This document shows, in pieces, positions 1 through 11,121 of a stretch of DNA of 64,000 nt. The notes beneath the pieces were generated by a model, which did not search any database, was not told the DNA's origin, and saw only the letters and a program-made list of their open reading frames with translations. Made by a program: the position numbers and the translations under genes. The first letter of the stretch is position 1. Each line of letters starts with the position of its first letter. This DNA is from Polytrichum commune (Eukaryota > Streptophyta > Polytrichopsida > Polytrichales > Polytrichaceae): contig OX485805.1 of assembly GCA_950295325.1 (NCBI GenBank), positions 57,934,758 to 57,998,757 of the forward strand. The letters are read 5' to 3'.

Positions 1-1
1 A

Positions 2-593
2 GTCCAGGATCCTTATAGAAGGGATTGGAGAGATCAAGGCCGTGAAGGCCGGTCATTTAGTGGCTATGGCGTAGCGCCTGTCGAACAGGTACTACCCATT
101 TCTTGCTTTCCCGCCCGAAAGCTCGAACTTTAACTTCTGCATTATAGATTCATCTAATTTAATGTTTTTGTGATGATGAACCCAATGACTCGAATTTATG
201 TTTAAGATCATCCTCTGAGTGTACGTTGTGGACTCTGCAGTACTGGTAGGTAACGTGCGGCTTGCAGTAGTTTGTCATCTGTTTGGATTCACCCCTTGAG
301 AGTCGAGTTGGTTTTAATTCCACAAAAATATAGTGGTTCTCGATGATTGATGAATTTGTGGAATGTGTTCCAGGTTCACGCCCGCCCAGATTCCGGTTGG
401 TGGATGAACAGTGACTTCCCCCATGGCGGCCATGATGGACACCGAATTCGACTGCCAATGCATAATTCTGCCGAGCAACACGAACGAAAGGTACATTGAA
501 CGCTACTCCAAAATGCTGGTCAGGAGGCCTATGGATGTCAGTATCTATTTTTTGCTGCAACCAGATGACATATTAATGAGTGGAAGTGACATG
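2..593 (+). CDS. Possible exons of an unidentified gene running in from the left edge
   Basis: An open segment at 2-88 is rich in Arg, Asp and Gly and ends at a good donor (CAG|GTACTA). A second open segment from about 412 to 593 reads MDTEFDCQCIILPSN and continues with Tyr/Arg-rich and hydrophobic stretches up to a possible donor at 594. The RD-rich start and the FDC...I..P segment faintly recall the nuclear receptor coactivator 5-like arrangement; this is a weak impression from memory. The phases do not agree. The first exon ends in phase 0, and the acceptor at 371-373 opens a different frame that stops near 499. So either the splice sites are misplaced, there is a frameshift, or these are unrelated open stretches. 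Function is unassigned. Confidence 0.25.
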
Positions 594-635
594 GTAACCT
601 CACCGTGAAATTAATGCCAAGCTGTTGCTGCGCAG

Positions 636-1105
636 ACTGTGTCGTTGTGGGTGCCATTGTGTTGCGAAAAATGCGAGCGCGAAATCAGGGAGAATCTGGA
701 AGATATAGAAGGTAAGTTGGTTATTTATTCTGAATCATCAAGATTCATATCTAGTTAGGTTTTCTTGTTTCTCCATTGCATGCCTAGCGAGTCTGCTAGA
801 TTCTAGTACATGGGAGAACCGGCTGTTTGACATTCCCCTCAGCTTAGAACCCTGAATCAGTTGTCGTGCAAGCTTGATTAACACATCCATATGAAATTGG
901 GATGAAAGTACGATACGTTCAGTGCCGGTCATTTGTGTTTCCTGATCCAAGTTTCTTTACAATGGCAGGCGTTGAGAGTGTAACAACAGACCAATTTACA
1001 AAGAAGGTGGTGGTTGTTGGGACTATGCGACCAGATATTGTCTTGAGCCGTGCCAGACGAGACAAGGCTCAATCACAATTCTGGTCAGATCACCAGCGAG
1101 CATGA
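636..1105 (+). CDS. Heavy-metal-associated (HMA) domain protein, 3' exons
   Basis: Two exons, about 636-711 and 969-1105, splice in phase 1 (AAG|GTAAGTT donor, GGCAG acceptor). They give a small HMA fold: a beta strand ending in VPLCCEKCEREIRENLEDIE, then GVESVTTDQFTKKVVVVG, then a basic helix and a stop at 1103-1105. The metal-binding CxxC is present as CEKC, preceded by another Cys. Plant proteins of this kind bind copper, zinc or cadmium as metallochaperones or isoprenylated HMA proteins. No C-terminal CaaX box is seen (the end is DHQRA), so isoprenylation is not indicated. The 5' exon and start codon are not identified: an in-frame stop lies at 612-614, so the open exon begins after that, probably at the acceptor at 634-635. 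Whether it joins the open segment before 593 is doubtful, because the gap would be only about 42 bp. Confidence 0.72.
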
Positions 1106-2995
1106 GCATCTTGTACGTCTACAACTGAAAACACCACGATACAGTTAATTTCAATCTGCGATAACTTCTGCAAAGAGTCTGCCGTCACTACATCCCAGCA
1201 ACATTTCTTAACGTAGCACTTTAAAGTATCAAAGGTCACGGCGTCACGCTGACGTTAGTGTATAAAGGTTACTTGGAGCATTCCATCCTGCGATATATAG
1301 ATTTTAAATTTATGTCATTTACTTTATGAGCCAAATGAAACGCCCTGTTCCAATTTTCCAAAAAACCATACAAAGCCATCGGGACCTGAAACAGAGAGAT
1401 GGGAAACTCTCTGGGGTGCATATGGTGGAACCACACAACCCCAAGGTGGAGGATAAGACTACTCTTATGCACGATCAACTATTAAGCTAACATATGGGGA
1501 CGCGACATTGACAATCTCGCGATGTAAATTCAGGGTTTCACCTGTTGGTGCTATTGCGTTTCATTATTAGTGTTTTAAAACTGCAACTTTGAATTTATTT
1601 TGGCACTTACTGTAAATTACAAGGTAAAGTACTCTGGTATTGACAATATTGAAATATCACTATAATTGAAAGTCACACAATGATGAGTTTAGTTTGTATG
1701 TGCATTCTCAATTGACCATGTGTGCAGTCCATGAACGATTTTCTGCATTTCGTCCATTTGTTCTCAAATTTTAATATCATATAGCAATATAATGAAATTC
1801 TGGACCAGAAAACTGATTATTGTAAAAATATTAAACTGTGGATTCCGTCAGACAGACTTTCAAAAATAATTTTCACATTTGACTATGGTCAAACATTTGA
1901 AACTTTTGCAATATGTAAAACTTGTATAGTAACCTCAAGTATGGCTTAATCCACGAAATCTGGTTTAATTTTGAACGTCAAAATTCCAAAATAATGAGGT
2001 GATCTTAACTAAACATGCATTTGTGAGCTCCACAACGACGGCTTAAAAACAATTAACCTTCAGGAACCTGCTGGCCATGTCCGAAACAGGGAAACCTAGA
2101 AGTGAGAGAGTGATCTTCATTCACCCAATCACAGGCCCATCGTATAACTCGAGAACATTCCAAAATGGTGCAACATCTTCAGTAAATTGCTATATTACCA
2201 TAAAAATGTATACTTCTTAGAGAGATGGTCGCTCAAGTCTCCACTTTTCAGCACATGTACATTAATCACAAGTCAAATGGAGGTGGTTATGTAATACCAA
2301 CAATAGTCATTTGTAAAGTAAAGCAGATGAAATCATGGATTTAGTCCCAAACCCTGAGTTTACGAGAACTAGCACAAAGTCACCCAAGTTTCCTTAATCT
2401 TTTAATTATCATACACAAAGAGTGGTGTTGGGCTATTGAAAACCAACTTTCTAGTTTGCCCTTACTGATGGGTGGGTTAGGCTAGCTTTGCATAGGCCAA
2501 TTTGGGATTTAGGACAATGGGTCTCATTCGCATACCCTATTTGAAATCTAAAGTTTAAGAGGTGGAAAGAGGAAGTCCCAAAAATTTCAACCAACTTTCA
2601 AAATATGCCTTGGAACACGACAAGCGAACAAGCTCTTAATTGAAAGTTTTCTCAAAGACGGATCAAACCCACAATTTTGTTCCTCTTTGAGGCTCTTTAC
2701 AGACTCTAATGTATTGGCAACAAGGGATTCACCTCTGAGTAAATTCAATGACCAAAAAGGACATAGCCTTAGGTTTAATCCGGAAGTGAGTTGGTCAGTG
2801 ATGTGGTGGTTGATAGAAAATTTTCATCTAGTTGGAAAACTCCACTTCGATTCAGTCACCAAAATTGGCGATCCATCACCCTTGCCATGGCCGAGTATAG
2901 ATCGTGGGTTATGGGGAAAAGGAACTTGTAACAATCCCCCAAAACAAAACTTCAATATGAAAAATTTCTTCTCCGGTCACATATATGATGTCAAC
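1106..2995. other. No gene seen; AT-rich intergenic sequence
   Basis: The only long open stretch (2687-3019, plus strand) has no recognisable domain and runs into a foldback element. A segment at about 1310-1445 resembles one inside an intron of the dehydrogenase gene (about 18757-18890) and is listed separately. Confidence 0.6.
1310..1445 (+). repeat. Dispersed repeat, copy 1 (partner at 18757-18890)
   Basis: The core CCTGAAACAGAGA, a short G-rich stretch and AAACTCTCT are shared with 18820-18850. Looser similarity runs on both sides for roughly 130 bp. No terminal repeats are visible. It is probably a short retroposon or transposon fragment. Confidence 0.5.
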
Positions 2996-3219
2996 ATGCG
3001 CATGTACACCCAAAACTAACACTGAACCTAAGGCCAATACTATATACAGCTGGGGCGAACCAACCTGTACATTGGTTCCTTGGAGGCAAGGGTTTAGGCA
3101 TCCAACAAGGCACAAGTGTATGGGTTGGTTCACCCAAATCCACTGTATACCATATGATCATACATTTGGAGGGCTTCAAATGTAGGACGATGGTACATAG
3201 TGTTGGTTTTGAGTATGCC
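2996..3219. repeat. Imperfect foldback (long inverted repeat) element
   Basis: The two halves are reverse complements with mismatches. GCATGTACACCCAAAACTAAC on the left pairs with GTTGGTTTTGAGTATGC on the right, and the GAACCAACC region near 3057 pairs with GGTTGGTTC near 3123. The same relation shows in the translations: both strands encode a GEPTxTLVP-like string. A transcript would form a hairpin with arms of about 100 bp. It may be a foldback or miniature transposon, or a young microRNA-type hairpin. Confidence 0.7.
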
Positions 3220-3594
3220 TACCTTAGTGAATTGATTTTATATTTTCCTTCAGAAAAAAAAGTCCTTAATGGCGATGACATCTAATCTTTTCTAGTGCAT
3301 CGCTAGTGAATCTTCTCTTGTGTTGGTACAAGCAAGAGAGCAAAGTGCAGCAAGTTGGAGTGTAAGGAGAGCTAAGAGTAGTGGTGATTTTCGTGGGTAG
3401 AATTGCTTGTCATGTCAGCATTTAATTTGGCAAATCAGCACATCGGGGACCCAGTGCCCACATGAATCGAATTGCAAGTTGTATTCAGACGTGACAATGG
3501 AAATGGAAGGTTATACTGAATCTTCTCAAGAGTTACACACGTATATGATCAATGTTTTGATGTAGTTAAGATATATGCTATCAAATAAATAGTT

Positions 3595-4257
3595 TCATAG
3601 GTTGTTTGAAATTTGACCAGGACCCAGGAGAATGATCATATTGTAAATTGGAAATGAAAACCTGTCAAGAAGCCAGTAGTTTAGGTTTCTGATCGGGGTT
3701 TGAAGCACGGGTTGTGGGTTGATTCGGAGAGATACTGCTAGATGCTTAGGAGTGTCCTTCTGATCGTCCAGACTTGCTCCCACATAGGAATCTTCCAACA
3801 CTTCGGCTATACTCGTCTTGTGAGGCTCTTCCACATTCGACTGGACAAAGTAGTGCACGAAGCAATGCAAGTATGGGCTCTTTTTCAAAGCCCCCTTCAA
3901 GGCATCGAACGCTTGTCCCAAAGCACTGGTCACAAATAGCAAGACGATGACCACAGGGGCTGATAGGATGATTACCAGGGTTGCGAGAAGCCACGCGAGG
4001 CCACCTATGGCTATGTCACACCAAGATACTCTATTTTCATGTATAGTCCCGACGCAGTATGTGTTTCTGCCCCGTCTGTGGAGGGCAACGGCGTTGATAT
4101 AAGCTTGGATCCTATGTACTTGGCGCAGTTTTATCAGGTCCTTGTATAACCTCCAGCAGGATATTCTCCCGAATAAAATAGTCTCACTCGGTTTTACTAT
4201 AGAATCAGAACTCACTTCTTGCAACTCACATGCACACATAACGCGCGAATTGGCCAA
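3595..4257 (-). CDS. Hypothetical protein with one strongly hydrophobic segment
   Basis: A single open frame of 220 residues starting MANSRVMCACEL. The N-terminal about 80 residues are basic and Tyr/Arg-rich. Residues of about 83-115 form a long hydrophobic stretch (GGLAWLLATLVIILSAP, then VVIVLLFV) that could span a membrane once or as a tight hairpin. A more polar, acidic C-terminal half follows. The stop lies at 3595-3597. I do not recognise the family. In favour of a real gene are its length in an AT-rich background and the well-formed membrane segment. Against it are the absence of known motifs and no visible introns. It could be a last exon or an old coding remnant. Confidence 0.4.
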   Translation of the reverse strand: MANSRVMCACELQEVSSDSIVKPSETILFGRISCWRLYKDLIKLRQVHRIQAYINAVALHRRGRNTYCVGTIHENRVSWCDIAIGGLAWLLATLVIILSAPVVIVLLFVTSALGQAFDALKGALKKSPYLHCFVHYFVQSNVEEPHKTSIAEVLEDSYVGASLDDQKDTPKHLAVSLRINPQPVLQTPIRNLNYWLLDRFSFPIYNMIILLGPGQISNNL

Positions 4258-4378
4258 TATACTTTAACATCACTTAAGATGGTCATCATCCGCCTGTTCT
4301 TCTGTGGCGCTGGGTAAGGAAGCTGGCAATTCTCATTCTGCACATCTACGAATCGTTGTGACAACTTGGGCCGCAAAA

Positions 4379-4738
4379 GGGACCTTCACGTTGGAGAGCA
4401 CTTGAGAGCTGGTGAGAATTTCAAATAGACTCTATGTGAGCAGCAACCTTGGCAAGAGCGCCATGAGTACAGTTGAGGCTCGTGGCTTGTGCACCATCAA
4501 ACTACTTTCATGACGTGAGCAAGAGAAGACAAAAAATGAATGGAAGCGTTGCGCGACATGGAACGAGGAGGAATCTATCCTACTGCTTGCGAGTCTGAAG
4601 GATTTAGTGCAGAAGAGTGAATAAGGGGAGCAGTCTTGGCAAGTGGGAACAAATTGCCCAGGAGATACTCTTCGTCCTTTCACATTGAAGAGCACTTGAC
4701 AGCTGGTGAGAATTTCATAGACTCTATGCAAGAGCAGA
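4379..4738 (+). repeat. Duplicated exon-like segment (two copies about 292 bp apart)
   Basis: Bases 4379-4445 and 4671-4738 share GAGAGCTGGTGAGAATTTCA-type sequence over about 65 bp. In translation the second copy reads HIEEHLTAGENFIDSM. The first reads HVGEHLRAGENFK and then stops. This is a local duplication in which one copy has lost its frame. Confidence 0.65.
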
Positions 4739-4806
4739 AAAGAGTTCAAGTTCTTTCCTACAGAGTCAGCGACCTTCTAGTAAAATTCATTGAACTAATC
4801 ACAGGT
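4636..4806 (+). CDS. Candidate exon of an unidentified gene
   Basis: The open stretch encodes SFHIEEHLTAGENFIDSM followed by an amphipathic helix-like part (QEQKRVQVLSYRVSDLLVKF). It ends at a plausible donor, ATCACAG|GTACCT, near 4804. An upstream degenerate copy of its middle part suggests it is or was coding. No family is recognised and no partner exon is found. Confidence 0.3.
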
Positions 4807-4839
4807 ACCTCTACGGATCTTGTTTTCTCTCTGTAATGC

Positions 4840-6800
4840 TGAGAAAAATGCTTACCTCGGTCACAAATTGCCTGCACAAGTCAGTGTACTTACTCGTCTG
4901 TCGGGCCAAGTAATTCTTCCAAGTTGTGGTGCATTCAAAGAATTGAATTAATCTGCAACGGCACCACAACACTAAATTAGAAACCCTTTTCAAAAAACCT
5001 GCTCTAAAACCCCATGTACAAACTTTCATCTTAACAAGTTGAATCAAGAAGACTAGCTGCTACAGCGCCCTATAAGGAGATTCAAACAGCCTACTGATTC
5101 ATGGCTACAAAAACTGTGGCTGCAGGCTCTCTCGATGTATTCCTCTGTTAATGTAATGCTCAGCAACAAACAATGACAGCTGCTTCAGGACTGCTTAAAC
5201 TCCTTGCTTACTTAATCTTCTTCATGCCTAAAATTGTACTTTTGTGGTGCAGAGGATTGAATTAAATCTCCAGCAACACCATCTAAAAACTTGCAACGAT
5301 GTCCGGGACGGAAAGAGGGAGGGAGTAAAAATTGGGAAATTCCTGCTGCTTACCTCACAGCACCCTAAAACAGCAGAATCACTGCACACAACACCCACTC
5401 ACTTAAAGGCGCCAGATTAATTTCTATGCAACAGCTGCAACTACATATAATATGCATCAAGACCAAACTAATAACCCATAATGAAGTTGGAAGAGCAAAG
5501 TTCACATAGATATATTGAACAAAAGGTACAACACGAGTACCATATTACAAATTTCATATTTCATAGCCGCCAAGGCAAGGTGGGAAATTGGAGCGTGCAT
5601 GTGTGGTACTTGAAGAAAGCAAATTCTGAGTTAAGGAGCAATATGTGGAGGTACCGAGAGTACCTTAAGATAAGTTCATAACCTTTTGTTTGGACTTTCC
5701 TCCCTTTTCTTACTGCAAGGACCTTTGAGTTCTGTGGGAATTAGGATCGTTGGAGGCACACTAGCAGATAGATAGGAGTCAAGACTCGTTACCCAAGCAA
5801 TCAGATAGAACATTATTAGGGAGGTAAGATAAGAAAAATTAAGTCTATTTTATAACAACACAAACAAATTACATTGCATTTGATGATGATGCAACAGCTC
5901 AGACGAATAATTAGCCAGCAGCAATAAGTTATCCGTGCTAGAATTATTATAAAAGTTCCATTGCAATCATGAAACCCTTAAAGATTTCAAATATTTCTTC
6001 TTGATAGCACATGCAGATAACAACTCGCCAATGAGAGTGGCAAAAAGAGCAAAGACACTCGGAACCAAACATACAATACAACAAGGCAATCGGAAAACTA
6101 AGCAAACCACCACCAGGAATTGATTCAAAACAGATAGTTAACATCCTCAAAGACTAATAGAAACCTCTAATTCAGTGTAGAGCCTATAGAATAAATGGGC
6201 ATCCCATACCCATTGATCACTTCATAGGCTAAATGATATGCATAGAATCTGACCAAAACTGAACAGATCAGCGAATTGAGAAACTGCATGAATATAGAGA
6301 TTTCAAATTGACAAGCCAAAGGTACTACTAATTTTTTTATAGCAAATAGCAACAAGATGACCAATAATTGAATATCTCCAGATTTGACAAAACAAGAAGG
6401 TTGGATGATCAACTGTTCAAAACTTCCTTGAAACATGAAGACAAATGGTGGACAATAAAGCGCTGCTCGTGTGTTCCAGAGCCAGCAAAGTAAATATAAA
6501 CTCCTTGCAAACAAGCACCTGCATTTTCTGATCATCAAGGGCATATCAAGTTGAAAGCGGTGTCTCAAGCTTTGAGAGATATCACTCACTGCAAATCCCA
6601 ACATTTAGTGAAATTGAAAGAGATACACAAGCCCTAGCAACAGCAATGTTATTACTTCAGTGAATCATATTCATGCAACTCTCTATGCTTTGTTAGTATT
6701 CTTGCATTTATGGTATTCCTGTGTAACATAAGAGCATGATTGTAAATTGTTGAATCCTCTTGTCTTTTGGGAGAAGCGTTCTCAATACATTTAAAACGTC
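4840..6800. other. No gene supported
   Basis: Minus-strand open stretches at 5947-6150 and 6167-6604 are hydrophobic and Cys-rich with no motif, typical of chance frames in AT-rich DNA. A GTGGTGC...GCACCAC stem at about 4924-4970 has a loose direct copy near 5245. Nothing else is seen. Confidence 0.5.
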
Positions 6801-6801
6801 C

Positions 6802-7092
6802 TCAAGAAGGACCGATAGTAAGAGCCTTCCAATTTGAGAACATGTAACACGACCCCGAATTAGGGTAATGAATATCTTTTAAAAGTTGGCTAAATCTGCA
6901 GCCAGAAGGTGTTCTTTTTTCCAAGAAAAATGCAACAAGCAGCTTTACAAAAGCTTCAGAATAGAGCTTTTCGTGCCCAAAACCTATCACCTTCGATGAA
7001 GAATTAGAGTGTCCTTCAGTAGAATGTTTTGCTATCTGAGTGCAGCCAACCACACGAAGCTCACGAAGATTGTCGCAAGCATCGGCTGGCAT
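6802..7092 (-). pseudogene. Possible leucine-rich-repeat fragment
   Basis: The minus-strand frame begins MPADACDNLRELRVVGCTQI, and the frame stays open upstream to about 7229. The CxNLRELxVxGCxxI pattern is that of one LRR unit as found near the C-terminus of plant NB-LRR resistance proteins or LRR F-box proteins. The rest (to KALTIGPS) shows no further clear repeats. There is no NB-ARC or F-box nearby. I read it as a fragment or last exon; a chance match is possible. Confidence 0.33.
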
Positions 7093-7228
7093 TGAAGGCT
7101 TGAAGTAGGGTCGACCGGCCGGCGTAGTTCCGAGATCATACCACCGGGTTTTTGTATCTAGGTTCTGTCGTGTGGACAGTCTCTTTTGTGTCTTTGTTTG
7201 CCGACAAACAAACCGACATAGAAAGGGG

Positions 7229-8313
7229 TGTCATTAGGTAGCTTTTCATCCGGTAACAAAGTTTTTGGATTTTGCACTAGGTTAACCCTTCACCGACTTT
7301 CTTCTTCTCTTGCGTACCTCCAATTCCCTTTCTCTTGGCCCGGAATTTACAGCACCTTGTGCATGTCACGGGAGATTGGGTCATGTGTCCGATGATGGTA
7401 CCATTCGCCGAGCTGACATGTATTTTATCCAGGTCGAGGCAGAAGAAGGAAGGAAGATAGACAGACAGAATAGAGAGGAGGCAGGGTTTGCGGCAACTTT
7501 ACAAGGAGCATTCTGAGGCGGGTTGAGAATTTAAGGGTTTGGTGGTGGCCTATACAAGTTGCAGCAGCGTCTTCTAAGTTTCTTGCCATGGGTATGTGAA
7601 ACACCTCTCAACCCCAATTCTCCACTCCATACTCGGGGTTTGGTGTCCTTCCAGAAGTAGATTAGCAAAACCCAACTTGAGAGTCGTCCGAAACATTGAG
7701 ATAAGGTTCAGACAAGTTTATCTCGGAACTTGTGAGTGCAATAAGGAATAGGAGTATAACTTACCTTCCAGCTTGGTGAAGAATGACATTGGTAGGACTT
7801 TGGTAGATTGGAAATGGAATTTGGTTGTAAATTCCAGAGGTCTAGGATGTGGGTCAATTTGACAAGCATTCAATCTCAAAACCGTTTGTGAGGTTTTGTT
7901 CTTGTTATTTCAGATTTCGTGGTGCTCCAATGTATGTATCTGTCCCAATCTCTTTTTAGTCATTGGTTAGGTTCACATTGCAGATTGTTGTGGCAGAAGC
8001 ATCAGAGTTTCAGTTTAATTACATTCATATTCTCAACAACTTGAAGCAAAAACTTTGAATCTGACATTTTGATTTTGCATCGAGCTCTATGTTGCGAAAT
8101 AGGATACATCTTATTGGGTGCGTTTTAATGCAATCTGTTGTTGACTATTATCCATAGCCAAAAGTTTTGTAGTGTTTCGTTAATGTCTAAAGTTCCAAAG
8201 TTTTTGATAGTTGTGATGCTTGTAAGTTGTAATTCCAAAGCAATCAATCTTGTAGAATTCCGAGCCTTAAAAATAGACAGGACTCAATGCCACTGGATAA
8301 AATACTTTCCATG
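7229..8313 (+). other. Possible 5' part of a gene interrupted by the copia element
   Basis: At 7587-7590 an ATGG in good context (TTGCCATGG) is followed directly by a donor-like GTATGT. Acceptor-like pyrimidine tracts ending in AG occur near 7910. The candidate last exon of a gene lies beyond the copia insertion at 14409. I could not assemble a convincing coding sequence across this stretch, so it is left as a region of interest. Confidence 0.2.
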
Positions 8314-8318
8314 CTATT
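8314..8318. repeat. Target-site duplication CTATT, left copy (copia)
   Basis: CTATT immediately precedes the 5' LTR and is repeated immediately after the 3' LTR at 14396-14400. A perfect 5-bp duplication is what Ty1/copia integrases make. Confidence 0.95.
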
Positions 8319-8658
8319 TGATGAACGGATTAGTTAGTTACGTTCATTACTCATTCGTCTGGATGAATTCTGTTAGAGATTAGGAAACTTCTAGTAGAGT
8401 AAGTTCTAGAATCACAGGAGTAGATTGCTACTTTACCCAAGTGAATTAGTGTTTTCAGTATCTTGTGCAGATAGAGTGTTAAGAGCAAGAATGCTCGGCA
8501 GGACATGGCTATGTCAGCAAGGATCATACATTAGGCTCAGGAATAAGTTAGAATACTGTATTCTGTAGAATGTATTAGATAAGGGAGAAATAAAATTTTG
8601 TTTTCATCAATTGTTTCCTCGCACAGATACTTGTGCATTTTCCATCTGTTTGTCTTTA
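8319..8658 (+). repeat. Copia 5' LTR
   Basis: 340 bp, starting TGATGAACGG and ending TGTCTTTA. A polyadenylation-type AATAAAA lies near 8589. The next bases (GGTTATGGGCCCAC, 8659 onward) sit where the primer-binding site should be. They only loosely resemble the usual initiator-Met site, so the primer tRNA is unclear. Confidence 0.95.
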
Positions 8659-8718
8659 GGTTATGGGCCCACTGCATTGAAACAATTCTGGAAGCGTGTC
8701 TATTGTCATTCAACAAAA

Positions 8719-9584
8719 TGGACAAGAAAGAGTCTGAGACTATCAAAGTTTTCGAAGGTGATAAGTTCCCAGTCTGGCGGTTCCATATGGAACTATGTTT
8801 CAAAGAAAAAGCTCTACTACTCATTACAAATGGTACCACTCCTAAGCCTGGTGATAACGCACCAGAGGCTGAAAAACTAGCATGGGAGAAGGCTAATACT
8901 ATTGCACAAAGGATGATCAGCTCCTTTGTATCTATACCTATTATTGAGAATCTGGTAAACTGCACATCAGCTGCTTCTATGTGGTCAACTCTTTGCTCCT
9001 TGTATCAACAGAAGTCTAAAGAGAATGTCTATATGGTTCAGAATAGTTTCTACGAATACAAGATGAGTCCGGGAGATACTATCAACTCCCATATTAACAA
9101 GGTCTTAAGTCTAGCAGGTCTCCTGAAAGAGTTAGGCCATCCACCTACTGAAGATGCAATGATCACTAAGATCATGTGCACACTACCAGCGAATTACAAA
9201 TATCACATCGTCACAGGGTGGAATAACGTTCCTGCTGACGAGCAGACTGTTGCAAATCTGAAGGCCAAATGTCTTCAATTGGAGAACCTTATGAAACAGC
9301 AGGACGATGAATCTGCAAGCGACTCGGCATTCTTCACACGATCCGGCAAAGCTTCTGCAAAAGGCAAGAAGCACACAAGTGAGCAAAGCAAGGAGTACAT
9401 GAAAGAATTGAAGAGCAAAACGAGATGCTACAACTGTGGAGAATTCGATCATTGGACAGCCGAATGTCCACATCCACGACATGATAAGCACAAGTTTTCA
9501 AACCCAAGACAACACAAGCATGAGCGTCCACAAAGAGATTCACGCAACAGACACAGTGAAGTATGTGTTGCTACAACTGAATAG
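8719..9584 (+). CDS. gag: Copia gag (capsid and nucleocapsid)
   Basis: The start is taken at the ATG at 8719 (MDKKESETIKVFEGDKF), just downstream of the LTR; the open frame also runs further upstream into the LTR. The first about 200 residues have the UBN2/copia-type gag pattern: the FPVWRFHMELCF start, then WSTLCSLYQQ and INKVLSLAGLLKELG. Near residue 236 is a zinc knuckle, CYNCGEFDHWTAEC (CX2CX4HX4C), followed by a His/Arg-rich RNA-binding tail. It ends at a TAG at 9582-9584. The protease domain continues in the same frame right after this stop. In most copia elements gag and pol form one frame, so this stop is most likely a point mutation, though readthrough cannot be excluded. Confidence 0.93.
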
Positions 9585-10190
9585 AGCAACTCAGATCCAA
9601 ACTCAGGTGCAAGTAATCCTTCTTCTGAATCTGATGTTGATTCCTGCGCATTTGCAACAATTAATCAGCACTCACATGCTTTCAGTGTCAATTTAGACAA
9701 GACTGCTTGGTTTGCTGACTCCGGCGCAACCGAACATATGACTGATCATAGGGATTGGTTTTCTACATTCACACCTATTCCTAAAGGACACTGGTTGGTT
9801 GCTGTCGCCGATGACCGAAATATTTGGGTACAAGGCAAAGGCGATATTGAAATCACACGAACTGTAAATGGCCAAGAAAAACACGGTATATTACGTAAGG
9901 TTTTGTATATACCTGAACTCCGAAGAAATCTCTTCTCCATCGGCATAGCTTCTAAAGCAGGATATTCTTTTCAGACAAATGATGGTACATGCGCCATATA
10001 CAGAGATTTTGGTCGTGGACCAAAAGTTATGGAAGGAATTCAGATCGGCACTCTATACAAGTTATCTATCAAGCCAGTGATCCCTATCAGATATGACCAA
10101 CCGATCCAGCATGCTTCATCCACAACTCTTACAACTACGACTAATGCCGATAATCTCATACTCTGGCATAATCAATGTCCACGTTATTAA
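9585..10190 (+). pseudogene. pro: Copia protease and gag-pre-integrase region
   Basis: In frame with gag across the TAG. The retropepsin active site is WFADSGATEHM, with the catalytic Asp at about 9717. The LRRNLFSIG stretch typical of the copia GAG-pre-integrase domain follows. The segment ends NLILWHNQ, where a LWH..LGH zinc-binding start of integrase is expected, but the frame then runs into TAA at 10188-10190. The continuation is in the next frame from about 10165, so a frameshift falls here, at the first His of the integrase HHCC motif. Confidence 0.88.
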
Positions 10191-11121
10191 GAGCATGAGC
10201 ACTCACCGAAGTTTGCAGGATTTTTCAATCTCTCCCAGCAGTATCTTACCTCCTGTTTGTCGTGGCTGCGCTCTCGGCAAGCAACACAAGGCGACTTATC
10301 CTGTCAATCCTCAAAAAGAACGTTCTAAAGTTCCTGGTGAGCTTCTGCACGCAGATTTATGCGGGAAAATGTCACAATCATCGTTAGCAGGTTCACGTTA
10401 TTATATCCTCATCAAAGACGATTGTACCTCCTATCGGTTCGTGGCTTTCCTCCGTGCTAAGACTGATGCTATTCGGTTCTTTATTAAGGTCATACGCTCT
10501 ATTGCTAACACCACGGGAAATCGAGTAAAAACTATTCGCACAGACCGTGGCAAGGAGTTCTGCAACACAACATTTGATCTATTCTTAGAGCAAGAAGGAA
10601 TCACAAGGGAAACAAGCACGGCATACACACCTCAGCAAAATGGATACGTTGAGCGTGACAACCGAACCATATGCGAAGCCGCCCGTAGCATGCTGCATCT
10701 CCATGACGTACCTCTCAAGCTCTGGGCAGAAGCGGTTCACACTGCGGTATACATTCTCAACCGCACCATTAACACACAGGTTGGATTAATAACACGTTAC
10801 GAGTTATGGTTTCATCGCAAACCAAGCGTCTCCCATTATCGAACATTCGGTACTCTTGCATATATCTTCATTGATAAATCCCTCCGTACCAAGTTCCAAC
10901 CAAAGAGCGTAAAGGTTATCTTCGTCGGGTATAGTGATACTAGCAAGGGTTGGCGATTCTGGAACCCGCGGACAGACAATGTCACTGAGAGTTCTGATGT
11001 GTTGTTTGACGAAACCACCGGGTATTCCTCTATCTTATCCCCATCAGTTTCACCCTCTCTGGTTTCTATTCCTTCTTCTCTTCCTATACCTTCTACAACA
11101 CCCACGTACAAATTCTCTTGA
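10165..11121 (+). pseudogene. int: Copia integrase
   Basis: Displaced frame relative to gag-pro. The zinc-binding half keeps CRGCALGKQHK. The catalytic triad is visible: Asp in LLHADLCGKM (about 10350), Asp in IRTDRGKEFCN (about 10535), and Glu in NGYVERDNRTICEAA (about 10650). The C-terminal part has the copia signature FVGYSDTSKGWRFWNP. A Ser/Pro-rich linker follows and the frame ends at 11121. The reverse transcriptase continues in another frame, so a second frameshift lies in this linker. Confidence 0.92.

Noticed and set aside
159-560. 133-codon minus-strand ORF at the left edge
   Set aside because: It overlaps the plus-strand exon-like segments, has no motif and uneven composition; read as a chance frame.
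6167-6604. 145-codon minus-strand ORF, hydrophobic and Cys-rich
   Set aside because: No domain, composition typical of AT-rich antisense frames, no splice partners.
10934-11094. N-terminal part of the 753-codon copia frame as coding
   Set aside because: It overlaps the integrase C-terminus, which is clearly coded in another frame; only the part after about 11095 is real.
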